From NCBI RefSeq assembly GCF_023715465.1, contig NZ_JAMBOE010000009.1:1-64000 (forward strand): a stretch of DNA of 64,000 bases, written 5' to 3'. This document shows, piece after piece, positions 27,111 to 37,600 of this stretch. Under the pieces are notes generated by a model that was given only the letters and a program-made list of their open reading frames with translations, did not search any database and was not told the DNA's origin. This DNA is from Paenibacillus macerans. Its GTDB lineage: Bacteria; Bacillota; Bacilli; Paenibacillales; Paenibacillaceae. The translations under genes were made by a program, and so were the position numbers. Within the stretch, counting starts at the first letter, position 1. Every line of letters begins with the position of its first letter.

Positions 27111-28511
27111 CTAATAGATGCAGCGGATGCCCGACTTCGCCGCATCTTCCGCAATTCGGGTCAATTCGTCGGCAAGCGCGTCCCCAAAACGCCGGATGTT
27201 CCGCGCTTTAAACAAAGAACAGCTATAATAAACGCCTATCATCAGCGTTCCATCGACGATAACGCAAGACAGGTCGAGCTGGTAAAGCCGATCTGCGCCG
27301 CCGGCTGATTCCGCATAATGATTGCCGACATTTTCAAAGTTGTAGTTCATCACAGGCTCCCCGCTTCTGTAGCCGAATCTGGCCAGTCCCTCAAGAAACT
27401 CGATTCCCGAAGCATTAAATGTATCGGCGCGGCCAACGAAATCGATCCGAACGGGAGACAACTCATGAGGCAACGGGAATTGCTGATTTTTACTATATAA
27501 ATAATTGTAGACGGCTCCGTTCATCGAACCTTGCTCTAACGTGCGGGAGATCAGTCCAAGCTGTTCCTTAATCGGGCTTTCCCGCTCCAAGCGCAAGCAA
27601 ACGGGATAATCGACGGCATAAAATCCCACGGACTTGAACAGATTCGCTTTCATCTGCAAATTTCGGCCGATGGAACGTTCGCAGACCGTTACGTCTGGCC
27701 TGCCGGTCCACTCGCGAAGCACGCGAACCAGCGCCAGCCATACATAAGCATAGATGCCTACAGAAGCTTCCTTCTCGCCGGAGAAACCGGTCACGGCCGA
27801 CGGTAAATCCCAATAGACCAACTCCATGCGTTCACTGTCCAACCTGTTGTTGCCCAATCGGTGATCGACAGGCAAAAGGAGCGGTTCCTTGGGCAATTCC
27901 TTTTGCCACTTATCCGCATAATTTTGCAGCGTTTCGGAAGGAATCCCCTCCACATAACGCACATATTCACCGTAATCGTCCATTACGCTCTGAGCCGGGG
28001 GGCGTTGACCCAGATGAAGGGCGCGGTAAATAACCATCAGTTCCCGGCTTAGCGCCTTCACCATCAGAATGTCGCCGATGAGCGTCGGCACAACGATAAC
28101 GATATGCGTTTTCTCGGCCCTATTGAATATTCCCAGTTGGAGCAGCGGCCAGGCAGTAAGGTCCACCTGGCGGTGAAGTCGCGCTATGCGCATGTTTAAG
28201 GCGTCCCAAAAGGCTTCTTCCGGAAGACCGCTCATATCCTCTTCCAAAATTGGCAAAGCTCCCGGGTCTTCCAATATGAGCATGCTCTCGCTTTCTTCCC
28301 GCTCCGGAAATACCGCGCGCAGCAACGGATGCCGCTGCAGCAGCAAACTGCATGTAGCGCGGAAAAGCTCGCCGTCAACCGGAAAATGAAGGACGCCGTG
28401 AATATATACGTTTAAAATCGGCTGCTTGGTCCAACGCCACCATTTCTGGGCAGGACTTAACGGAATGACCGTTTGGATCTTCTCCTGTAAGCTATCCTGT
28501 TTAACGGACAT
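27111..28511 (-). CDS. Stand-alone condensation/epimerisation-like protein lacking the catalytic histidine
   Basis: The 466-residue protein has the length and fold pattern of one NRPS condensation-superfamily domain (VIPLSPAQKWW at the start, RHPLLRAVF near residue 60, CVIVDGTLMIGVYYSCSLF near the end). At the active-site motif HHxxxDG the sequence reads PTLIGDI. Both histidines are replaced and only the aspartate remains, so normal amide-forming or epimerising chemistry is unlikely. PapA-type acyltransferases share the fold but also need this histidine. The start at 28511 has GAGGAGG upstream and overlaps the end of the A-PCP-KS gene by 11 bases. Possible roles are product release, cyclisation, docking or a changed acyl transfer. 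Confidence 0.75.
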   Translation of the reverse strand: MSVKQDSLQEKIQTVIPLSPAQKWWRWTKQPILNVYIHGVLHFPVDGELFRATCSLLLQRHPLLRAVFPEREESESMLILEDPGALPILEEDMSGLPEEAFWDALNMRIARLHRQVDLTAWPLLQLGIFNRAEKTHIVIVVPTLIGDILMVKALSRELMVIYRALHLGQRPPAQSVMDDYGEYVRYVEGIPSETLQNYADKWQKELPKEPLLLPVDHRLGNNRLDSERMELVYWDLPSAVTGFSGEKEASVGIYAYVWLALVRVLREWTGRPDVTVCERSIGRNLQMKANLFKSVGFYAVDYPVCLRLERESPIKEQLGLISRTLEQGSMNGAVYNYLYSKNQQFPLPHELSPVRIDFVGRADTFNASGIEFLEGLARFGYRSGEPVMNYNFENVGNHYAESAGGADRLYQLDLSCVIVDGTLMIGVYYSCSLFKARNIRRFGDALADELTRIAEDAAKSGIRCIY

Positions 28512-31500
28512 TCTTTTCCGCCTCCTCATGGCCGGACTTCATTTCGCCCACCAGCTGTAAAATGCACTCTGCCAGCAGGCGGATGGACGGGTATTCAAAC
28601 AGTAGATGCGGTTTGACGCTCACTCCGGTCTGCTCGCGGATGATGCTCGTCAATTCGACCAGAATCAGAGAATCCAGATCCAATTCGGAGAAGTCCGTAT
28701 CGATATCGAAGTCAACCGGTTCTATGAGTAACGACTCGATGGCTTCGGTCAGAAACAAGGTCAACTCGGCATGGTTCATTGTAGCGTAAGACATCGGCTG
28801 TTCCTTAGGAACGGAATCCGCCTCCAATGGAGCTAAGGTTTGAGTCAGCGTTGACGCAACCTCCGTTCTAGAAAGCGCCATGGTGGAGTTCAACCAATAC
28901 CGTTGCCGCTGAAAAGGATAGGCCGGCAATCCTACGCATCTGCGGGTAAATTCCGCATCGAAAGCCTCCCAATCGATCGCCACCCCGCGTACGAACAATT
29001 GCGCCAATTGGTGCATCAGAGAGTCGGACGATGGCTCATCAACCTCGGTTCCCTCTGCAAATTCCCAAACTGACGGAGCCGCTTCCAGGCTCGACGCCGC
29101 CTCGGACGCTATGCCCAAACCCGCGATGATGCCTTCCCCCGTCAGGCCGGATGCCGACAGAGCGGCTGTTAGTTCCTCGGCGGACGTCGCTTCACTCGGC
29201 TCCTTCTCCTGCCAGAGAAGCATAGCCGCTTCTTGAGGGTTAAGGCTTTCATTCACGCAACGCGCGGCCAACGCTCCTTCCCCCAGTCCAACAATGCGCG
29301 AAGAGGGGACCCACTCCTTCCACAAGGAAGCGAGAGCATATCCTGCGGCAAACCGGACGGCATGCGGCGGGCTCGGATTTTCCAGCAGCACGGCGGTATC
29401 CGTATGGTCCGGAAGATTAAGTATGCGTCCGAACCTTTCCCGGAAGCGCATGCTTGACCGATGAAGATGAACGGCGGCTCGCAAAACAGCTTGTCCTCTT
29501 CCTAACACTAACGCGCTGCCCGGACCTTCATTGCCCTGGAAGCAGCCGCTGAAGCAAACCGCCGGAGCGTCCGGATTTTTCGCTTCATTGTCGGCCAGAC
29601 GTATCAACTCTTCCTTCTTGTGCAGAACGGCCGCCAAGCGATACGGGTATTGTCCTCTCCCGGTATTCGCCGTATAGCATACGTCGGGAAGACAAAGCGA
29701 CGGATTGGCGGACAAATGTTGAGCCAGTGCGGTCAATTGCTGTCCTAACGCCTCCTGCGTCCAAGCAGACAAGGTCAAAATATGCGCATCCCGCTCCATT
29801 TCATTGGAGTCAGCATGCGGAGCCGGAGCCTGTTCGATAATCATATGGGCATTGCTGCCGCCGAGGCCGAAGGAACTGATTCCGGCACGTCTTACTCCGG
29901 CACGGGGCTTCCATGGAATAAACTCCCCGCTGATCTGAAACGGGGTTCGTTCCAGATGAAGTTCGGGATTCGGTTCATCAAAGTGGAGCTGTCCGGGTAG
30001 TGTTTCCGTTTTCAGAGCCATGACCGTTTTCATGAGTGACGCAATGCCGGCCGCTTCTCCCAAATGGCCGATTACGGACTTGACCGAACCGATGCGGATC
30101 GGTTCCTCGCGCGACCGGGCCCCAAATACCTGCTCCAAAGCCTGGATTTCGATCGGATCGCCCAGCGGTGTTCCCGTTCCATGCGCCTCGATGTAGGAAA
30201 TGCTCTCCGGAGCGCAGCCCGAGCGCTCCAAAGCTTCCCGGATTACAGCCGCCTGAGCCAGGGGATTCGGCGCGGTCAGAACGACCGAGTGACCGCCGTG
30301 ATTAATGGCCGTACTTTTTATCACGGCATGAATCTGATCGCCGTCGGCCAAGGCGGCCGCCAAAGGCTTCAACAGCACGGCGGCCGCCCCCTCGCCCGCG
30401 ACCGTGCCGTTCGCGTCTTTGTCGAACGGCCGGCAATGTCCATCCGCGGACGTGATATTTAAATTATTCACGACGGAAAAACGTTGCGGGCTTAAATGTA
30501 AAGCAACCCCGCCGGCCAATGCCGCTTTGCATTCTCGGCGCATAAGGCTCTGACAAGCCTGATGAAGCGCCACCAGCGAAGAGGAGCAAGCGGTGTCGAC
30601 AAACATGCTCGGTCCATGCAGGTTCAGAAAATAAGAGATCCGGTTTGCTACCATATTCGGCTGGTTGCCGAGCAAAGCAAACGGTTCCTTGGCAGCAGAG
30701 CTTCGAGCAATCGCCAGCATGTAATCACTGGAGGAAGCGGTGACGAATACCCCCGTATCGCTGCCGGCCAGCTTGGTCCCGCCGTATCCGGCATTGTCGA
30801 TCGTTTCCTGGATGACCTCCAGCAGCAGCCGTTGCTGCGGATCAATCAGTTCCGCTTCCTTGGAAGAAATTTTAAAAAACGCCGGATCAAACTGATCGAT
30901 CTCTTCCAAGAACGCCCCTTTGGGAACATTATGCAGATCGGTTTCTTCGCCGAACCGTGCCGCTTCAAGCAGCCTTTCTTTCGGAATCTCCCGAACCTGG
31001 CTTTTTCCCTCCGTCAACATGCTCCAAAACTCCTCGGGCGTACTCCCCCCCGGAAAGCGGCAAGCCATGCCAATGATGGCAATATCGTGTTCGCTTACCT
31101 GCCCTGCGGACGATTCGCGATAGACCGAGGTATCGGAAGAGGAGGGAGCTACTGATTGCCTGTCCTTCCCATTCTTGCTTCCCCCTGGAGCCTGGCCGCG
31201 AATTTTTCCGAACAGCCACTCCGACTGCGCCCTCACTGTGGAATGAACAAACAAATCCGCGACGTCTACCATATCGGGATACGCTTCATCCAGCGACATT
31301 TTGACTTTTACAACCTTGATCGAATCTCCTCCCACGTCGAAAAATGAGGCATCGTCATCGAATTCATCGTGCTCAAGCACGGTTCTCCAAATGTCTGAAA
31401 TCGTACGCCGCAGTTCCTCCAACGTTGCATCACTTCCGTTCCAAGACATGCTCTCCCCTCTTTCTTTGCGATTTAAATGATTTAACAGGGCCTGTCTGTC

Positions 31501-33063
31501 CGTTTTGCCGTTGCGGTTCCTCGGCAAGGCGTCAATCCGATGCAGCCGGTGGGGAATCATATAGGACGGCAGTCTGTCCTTGAGGTGCCGGCGGGCCAGC
31601 GCGACTGTTTCCGGCAAATCGCAAACGAGGAAACAGTGCATGATTTTACTGCCATCCTTCGCTTCCTGAACCACCACGGCCGCCTGGTCAACGCCGGGAC
31701 AGCCGACTGCCTGGCTTTCAATCTCTCCAAGCTCGATTCGGAAACCGCGGATTTTGACCTGCAAATCCTTTCTTCCGACAATATCCAGATTGCCGTCGGG
31801 AAGCCAGACTCCCAAGTCGCCGGTTTTGTACAACAAGCTTCCGTCCGGGTGAAACGGATTCTTTACAAATGACGCCTGTGTCCGCTCCTGATCGTACAGG
31901 TAACCGTGGGAGACTCCTTCTCCGGCTATACACACTTCGCCGATTTCGCCGGGACCGCAAAGATTCATATTGTCATCGGTGATATAGACTTGTACGTTCG
32001 AAATCGGTTTTCCGACATGCACCCGCTCGGCATCGGAAGGCAGCGCCTCTGTAATCGGGTGGCAGCTCATCCAAATGGAAGTTTCCGTAGGGCCGTAGAC
32101 ATTGACCAGCAAGGTGCCGGGCAAACGGGCCGCCGCGCGTCTGACAAATTCAACAGGCAGCCTCTCGCCCCCGAGAAAAGCAAGCCGGAGCGAGCTAAGA
32201 TCCGGATGGAAACCGGCGCCCAGCAGATTCATCCACAACGACCAGGTGGTCGGCACGGAGTTCCATACGGTAATGCGAAACTTTTCAATGGCCAACGCCA
32301 TTTTCCAAGGGTCCTGAACATCCGGAGCGGCAAGAATATAAAGTTGCCCTCCGCTCAATAATGGCGAAAAAATCTCAAACATCGACATGTCGAATCCATA
32401 AGGGGAAACATTAAGGTAACGGTCGTTTTCGTTAAGCCCGAATTGCCGGTAATTGGAGCGCAAGCAGTTGATAATTCCGTGGTGGTGAAGCATGACTCCT
32501 TTGGGAGTACCTGTCGTGCCGGAAGTGAATAGCACGCAAGCCAAGTCGTACGGTAAATTGAGCGTTTCCGGGGGGTCTGGCGAAAATGGCGAAATGACGC
32601 GCCAGTCCGGAACGTTTGACGGCGTCCGGCCGTCCTCCGGACGGTCTGTGCCCGCGTCCAAACAGACGAACATATTCAGCAGCGGGACGTGATCGGCGAC
32701 CTTTTGAGCCTGACCGAGCAACCTGTGCTGGGTGAGAACCAGCCGAAGCCCCGCCTGTAATGCAATCTCCTTCAAGCGGAGAACGGGCTGCCGCGGATCC
32801 AGCGGAACATAGGCTCCTCCCGTCTTCATAATACCGAGAAACGCCACGGGCAAGTCCGCGGATTTTTCCAACATTACGCCAACCAAATCGCCTCGCCGGA
32901 TCCCTTGTTTCCTTAAAAAATGAGCAAGCCGGTTGGAATCCGCCTCCAAATCGCCGTAGGTTCGTTCCTTGCCTTCATACTGCACGGCCAAACGATGAGG
33001 AGAGGACTTGGCGACGAGCGAAAAGATTTCATGGACAAGCGAAGAAGACGAATCAACTTCCAT
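28501..33063 (-). CDS. NRPS-PKS hybrid A-PCP-KS-(broken AT)-ACP
   Basis: The 1520-residue protein begins with an adenylation domain (about 1-510; FTSGTTGTPKGVM, YGPTETSIW). A carrier domain follows with S581 (GGDSIKV), then a ketosynthase (about 655-1080) with active C826 and both family histidines. A degraded acyltransferase comes next (about 1090-1410), then a carrier domain with S1465 (LDLDSL). There is no condensation domain ahead of the A domain; the partner megasynthase ends in one. In the AT remnant, GLGEG (1259-1263) stands where GHSxG belongs, and the region is too short, so the extender unit must come from another enzyme. By alignment with GrsA, the A-domain pocket reads about D-M-F-N-F-G-V-I-W, nearest in my memory to glycine codes. 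The start follows GAGGG; a frame from 33075 is also open. Confidence 0.88.
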   Translation of the reverse strand: MEVDSSSSLVHEIFSLVAKSSPHRLAVQYEGKERTYGDLEADSNRLAHFLRKQGIRRGDLVGVMLEKSADLPVAFLGIMKTGGAYVPLDPRQPVLRLKEIALQAGLRLVLTQHRLLGQAQKVADHVPLLNMFVCLDAGTDRPEDGRTPSNVPDWRVISPFSPDPPETLNLPYDLACVLFTSGTTGTPKGVMLHHHGIINCLRSNYRQFGLNENDRYLNVSPYGFDMSMFEIFSPLLSGGQLYILAAPDVQDPWKMALAIEKFRITVWNSVPTTWSLWMNLLGAGFHPDLSSLRLAFLGGERLPVEFVRRAAARLPGTLLVNVYGPTETSIWMSCHPITEALPSDAERVHVGKPISNVQVYITDDNMNLCGPGEIGEVCIAGEGVSHGYLYDQERTQASFVKNPFHPDGSLLYKTGDLGVWLPDGNLDIVGRKDLQVKIRGFRIELGEIESQAVGCPGVDQAAVVVQEAKDGSKIMHCFLVCDLPETVALARRHLKDRLPSYMIPHRLHRIDALPRNRNGKTDRQALLNHLNRKERGESMSWNGSDATLEELRRTISDIWRTVLEHDEFDDDASFFDVGGDSIKVVKVKMSLDEAYPDMVDVADLFVHSTVRAQSEWLFGKIRGQAPGGSKNGKDRQSVAPSSSDTSVYRESSAGQVSEHDIAIIGMACRFPGGSTPEEFWSMLTEGKSQVREIPKERLLEAARFGEETDLHNVPKGAFLEEIDQFDPAFFKISSKEAELIDPQQRLLLEVIQETIDNAGYGGTKLAGSDTGVFVTASSSDYMLAIARSSAAKEPFALLGNQPNMVANRISYFLNLHGPSMFVDTACSSSLVALHQACQSLMRRECKAALAGGVALHLSPQRFSVVNNLNITSADGHCRPFDKDANGTVAGEGAAAVLLKPLAAALADGDQIHAVIKSTAINHGGHSVVLTAPNPLAQAAVIREALERSGCAPESISYIEAHGTGTPLGDPIEIQALEQVFGARSREEPIRIGSVKSVIGHLGEAAGIASLMKTVMALKTETLPGQLHFDEPNPELHLERTPFQISGEFIPWKPRAGVRRAGISSFGLGGSNAHMIIEQAPAPHADSNEMERDAHILTLSAWTQEALGQQLTALAQHLSANPSLCLPDVCYTANTGRGQYPYRLAAVLHKKEELIRLADNEAKNPDAPAVCFSGCFQGNEGPGSALVLGRGQAVLRAAVHLHRSSMRFRERFGRILNLPDHTDTAVLLENPSPPHAVRFAAGYALASLWKEWVPSSRIVGLGEGALAARCVNESLNPQEAAMLLWQEKEPSEATSAEELTAALSASGLTGEGIIAGLGIASEAASSLEAAPSVWEFAEGTEVDEPSSDSLMHQLAQLFVRGVAIDWEAFDAEFTRRCVGLPAYPFQRQRYWLNSTMALSRTEVASTLTQTLAPLEADSVPKEQPMSYATMNHAELTLFLTEAIESLLIEPVDFDIDTDFSELDLDSLILVELTSIIREQTGVSVKPHLLFEYPSIRLLAECILQLVGEMKSGHEEAEKNVR

Positions 33064-33075
33064 ACTATCCCTCAT

Positions 33076-33573
33076 TTCTTTTTTACGGATGAAAGGATGT
33101 GTTCGAATACTAGGGTTGCCCCTCGCAGGCTTTATACTATTCTACGTTGTATCTATTCCGTATCCCTCCGTTTTTCATATATTTGCTTTTTTATGTAATA
33201 AATTTGAAATAAAACTTTCTATTTACAAATGTAAAGTATCATATTATTGTAATATCTGACAACAATTTTTTTCTTTTTTTAACATCAATTCACAAATTAT
33301 AAACATTATAGATACTTTAATTTTACATAAATTTGATATTATACTTCTCATGCTTTTCGCATCCGCTTTATGTTTGCATATACTTCCTTCACATCTAGCT
33401 CTTTCATTGCTTTGCATTCTCCTTACATCCACCTTACATTCAATTAATTATTTAATCTTTTTTACAAATCTTTTGTTTGGAATCTCGTTCTCGTTTGGAA
33501 TCCACTTGCATGACCACTTCTGAACCGCCGCACGAATATGCAAGTTTATCAATAAATCAGGAGGTTTTGAAAA
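33076..33573. promoter_or_regulatory. AT-rich divergent control region of the biosynthetic cluster
   Basis: About 500 bases separate the two divergent arms. The middle (about 33160-33480) is very AT-rich, in sharp contrast to the genes on both sides. It carries promoter-like words on both strands. No protein-coding signal or clear operator was recognised. An AGGAGG ribosome binding site for the dehydrogenase gene is at its right end. Confidence 0.6.
33235..33262 (-). promoter_or_regulatory. Candidate promoter of the NRPS-PKS operon
   Basis: On the minus strand TTGTCA (33257-33262) and GATACT (33235-33240) are 16 bases apart, about 170 bases before the start codon. The match to sigma-A boxes is partial, and several other AT-rich choices exist. 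Confidence 0.3.
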
Positions 33574-34614
33574 ATGAAGGGGATCTTGTTTTATGAACAT
33601 GGCGGCCCCGAGGTGCTTCGCTATGAGGATCTTCCCGAACCCGAAGCCGGGGAGGACGAAGTCGTCATACGAATCAAAGCGGTGGGCATGAATTACAACG
33701 ATATTTGGGCGCGCAAAGGCTTGCCGGGAATAAAAGTCATTTTGCCGCATATTCCCGGCACCGATGCAACCGGAGAGGTCGTACAGATCGGACGGCGGGT
33801 CTCCACCGTAAAAGTGGGAGACCGCGTTGCAGTTCATCCGATCCTATCCTGCCGGAGCTGCTCCTACTGCGCCTCCGGCCGCGAGTACTTCTGTAAAAAC
33901 ACTCTTGTATGGGGGTTCCAAACCGGGCCGCTGGTCGGGGGGTACGTTCAATATGCCAAACTTGCGGAGTCCAATGTATTTCCCATTCCCGACAACATCA
34001 GCTTCGAGGACGCCGCCTCCTTGACCGCCTGTCTCGGAACCTCCTGGCATATGCTAGTGACAAGGGCCAAAATCCAACCCGGAGAGACGGTACTGATTTG
34101 GGGAGCTACAAGCGGCATCGGGATTACGGCAATACAAATCGCCAAGCTGTTCAACGCCAGGATCATCGCCGTTGCCGGATCTGACGAGAAGCTGGAAGCG
34201 GCTAAACGGCTGGGCGCCGATGAACTCATTAATTACAACACGGAAAATGTGTTCCGTACCGTCCGGCGGCTGACGGACAAGCGGGGCGTCGATGTTGTAT
34301 TCGAGCATACGGGAGTGGACACTTGGAACACCAGCATCCAATGCATGGCTTACGGAGCCCGGTTGGTTACCTGCGGCAACACCACAGGCTACAATGCCAA
34401 ACTTGATCTGCGCGTTTTATTTTGGAAACAACTCAGCCTGCTCGGCTGCCATTCCATGAGCAAATACGAAGTGATGGAAGGGTGGAAGTTTGTCCAAACC
34501 GGGCGCATCAAAGCACTGGTTGACCAGATCATGCCGCTCGATGAAGCTTCCGAGGCCCATCGCAGGTTCGAGGAAGGTCAGAAGGTAGGCAAACTCGTCT
34601 TGACGCCTTGGTAA
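33574..34614 (+). CDS. Medium-chain dehydrogenase/reductase of the zinc-binding dehydrogenase family
   Basis: The 346-residue protein has a GroES-like N-terminal half and a Rossmann domain (GATSGIG near residue 173). The four-cysteine structural zinc motif is present (CRSCSYC, then FC at about 92-109). The usual catalytic zinc ligands are not obvious: MNYNDIW and PGTDATG stand where Cys and His-Glu would be expected. This is common in the quinone-reductase-like members of the family. It would oxidise or reduce a carbonyl or enone with NAD(P)H. It is the first gene of the plus-strand arm, 33 bases before the megasynthase, so it probably tailors the product or helps as a trans-acting reductase. 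The megasynthase has its own ER domain. The ribosome binding site is AGGAGG. Confidence 0.82.
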   Translation: MKGILFYEHGGPEVLRYEDLPEPEAGEDEVVIRIKAVGMNYNDIWARKGLPGIKVILPHIPGTDATGEVVQIGRRVSTVKVGDRVAVHPILSCRSCSYCASGREYFCKNTLVWGFQTGPLVGGYVQYAKLAESNVFPIPDNISFEDAASLTACLGTSWHMLVTRAKIQPGETVLIWGATSGIGITAIQIAKLFNARIIAVAGSDEKLEAAKRLGADELINYNTENVFRTVRRLTDKRGVDVVFEHTGVDTWNTSIQCMAYGARLVTCGNTTGYNAKLDLRVLFWKQLSLLGCHSMSKYEVMEGWKFVQTGRIKALVDQIMPLDEASEAHRRFEEGQKVGKLVLTPW

Positions 34615-34647
34615 CGAAAATTATTCAACTGGATTAGGAGGATTGCT

Positions 34648-37600
34648 ATGCTTTTTGAATCGCATGGTTTTCAAACACTCGCTGACATGCTGCGCTATCG
34701 GGCACAGGAAAGACCCGACCATCCGGCTTGCACTTTTTTGCTTGATGCCGATACGGAAAGCGAAAGCTATACATATGGCCAGCTCGATCGTAAAATCCGT
34801 TCTGTCGCGGCCGCAATCCAGGCCGTAAGCGCGCCTGGCGAGCGCGCCCTATTGCTCTATCCGCCGGGCCTTGATTTTATCGTCGCCTATTTTGCCTGCC
34901 TGTATGCCGGCATTGTTGCTGTGCCTGCTTATCCGCCGCGGCAAAATCGCCACCTGCTGCGGCTTCAGTCGATCGTCTCCGACGCCGCTGCGACTGTCAT
35001 TCTTACCTCCGGCGATATACGTTTGCGCGTTAGCCGCAATCTTGACGCTTATCCGCAGCTCGCCACCATCTCCTGGTTGGCAACCGATGAAGCGGGGGAG
35101 CCCGCCGATGCGGAAGCTTTTCAACCGGTTGATTTGACTTTCGATTCGCTGGCCTTCCTGCAGTATACTTCCGGCTCCACCGGCAATCCCAAGGGTGTCA
35201 TGGTCAGCCACGGAAACCTGCTCCATAACTGCGACATGATCCGCTCCCAATGGGCTGTTTCGGAGAACGACCGCTACGTGTCCTGGCTTCCGACGTTTCA
35301 TGATATGGGACTCATCGGCATGATCCTGACCTCGTTATACGTGGGCGCTTCCATCGTTTTGATGGCGCCGGTCACTTTTATTCAAAAGCCGCTGGTCTGG
35401 TTGCAATCCATTTCCCGTTACCGCGGGACGTTTACGGCCTCTCCCAATTTCGGCTACGACTTATGCGTAAAAAAGATCGCCGACGAAGATATCGCCGCGC
35501 TTGATCTCAGCTCCTGGAGAGTCGCCGCGAACGGGGCGGAGCCGGTGCGCGCCGCCACGTTGGAGGCCTTTACCCGGCGCTTCGCCCCGGCCGGTTTCCG
35601 TCCCGAAGCTTGGTGCCCTTGTTACGGTCTCGCCGAAGCCACCCTCCTGGTTAGCGGCCATGCCGGGAACGAGCCGCTGATCAAGGAAGTAGACAAGCTA
35701 GCACTGGAGCGAAACGAGTTGCACGAGGCGGAATCCGGACGTTCGGTTTCCGCCCTCGTGGGCTGCGGTCCGGCCGCCGACGGGATTCGTTTGGCCATCG
35801 TAAACCCGGACACCCTGCAGGTATGTCCGCCCGGTACTGTCGGCGAAATCTGGATCGCCGGGCCTGCCGTTGCCCATGGATACTGGCAGCGCCCCGACGA
35901 AACTTCCGCCGTCTTTCAAGCCCGCATCGCCGGCTCCCAAGACGGACCGTATCTGCGCACCGGCGATCTCGGCTTTCTTGACGGCGGCAACCTGTTTGTC
36001 ACCGGACGGATAAAGGACCTGATTGTCATCCGCGGCCGCAATCTTTACCCTCAGGATTTGGAAATGGCTGCCGAACGCTGCCATCCGGCGCTGCATCCCG
36101 GAGCCGCCGCCTTCACGGTGGAGGAGGACGGGGAAGAACGCCTCGTATTGGTTCAGGAAGTAACACGTCACACGAAAGATACGGACGCGATCCTGCTGGC
36201 CATTCGCCGCACTCTGGCTCAGGAGTTTGAGGTGACGCCCACTGCCATCGTGCTCATCCGGCAAAGCTCCATTCCCAAAACCTCCAGCGGCAAAATACAA
36301 CGCCGGGCCACCCGAGCCGACTTTCTGGCCGGGCGGCTGTTGGTTGTTGACCGCTGGCAGGCCGAACAAGCGGCTGTCGGCCGGACGGAGCATCCGGAAC
36401 TAGAGCAAGTCCATACGGATACCGTATCCGTCCGTCCAGCGGCCTCGGCTGTTGAACGCTGGCTGACCGATGAGTTGGCCCGCGTCCTGAAGGTGAATCC
36501 CGCCTGTCTTGATGTGCGCGCTCCCTTTGCGGATTACGGACTCGATTCCGTTCAGGCCGTTGAATTGGCGGGACGCTTTCAGGAATGGATCGGCGTACCT
36601 GTCCCCGCCACCATGGCCTGGGATTTTCCCAGCATCTCCGCCGTTGCACGGCATTTTTCCAACGCCGGAGTTCGCCGGCCTGCTGTAAACGGCAGCATCC
36701 CCGGCGAGCCCACGGTTATGCCGTCGGCTTATGAGTCCGCCGTAAATTCCGCCGGCGACAGCGCCGAGCCGATCGCCATCGTGGGCCTTGCCTGCCGTTT
36801 CCCCCAAGCGCCCAACCCGGACGCTTTCTGGGAACTGCTCCGTCAGGGCCGGGACGCTATAGCCGAGGTCCCCGCCGACCGCTTCGACTTGGAACGCTTC
36901 TATGATCCCGACGCTTCCGTACCCGGCAAGACCTCTTCTAAGTGGGGGGGATTTTTGGAGAACGTAGACCAATTCGACCCGGCCTTTTTTGGTATCTCCC
37001 CCCGCGAAGCCACCAGCATGGATCCCCAGCAGCGGCTTTTGCTGGAGCTTGCCATCGAGGCCCTCAATGATGCCGGCCTGCCCGCCGCATCGCTCGCGGG
37101 CTCTGACACCGGCGTCTTTGTCGGCATCAGCACCAACGAGTACTCCCGCCGCCTGTTTGCCGACTCTCGACTGATCGACATTTACTCCGGCACTGGCGGC
37201 GCGCTTAGCATCGCCGCCAACCGCTTGTCGTATTTGCTGGACTTGCGGGGGCCCAGCCTGGCCGTCGATACCGCCTGCTCTTCTTCGTTGGTCGCCGTTC
37301 ATTTGGCCTGCCGAGCACTGGCCGCTGGCGAAGCTGGCTCCGCGTTGGTCGGCGGCGTTAATCTCATATTATCTCCCGACCTGTCGATCAATTTTGCCAA
37401 GATGGGCGCCATGGCTCCCGACGGTCGTTGCAAGTCGTTTGACGCCCGCGCCGACGGCTATGTCCGCGGAGAAGGCGCCGGCATGCTCGTGCTCAAGCCC
37501 CTTTCCCGCGCCATAAAGGACAGGGACCGCGTGTACGCGGTGATCCGCGGCTCCGCCGTCAACCAGGACGGCCGCAGCAACGGTTTGACCGCTCCCAACC

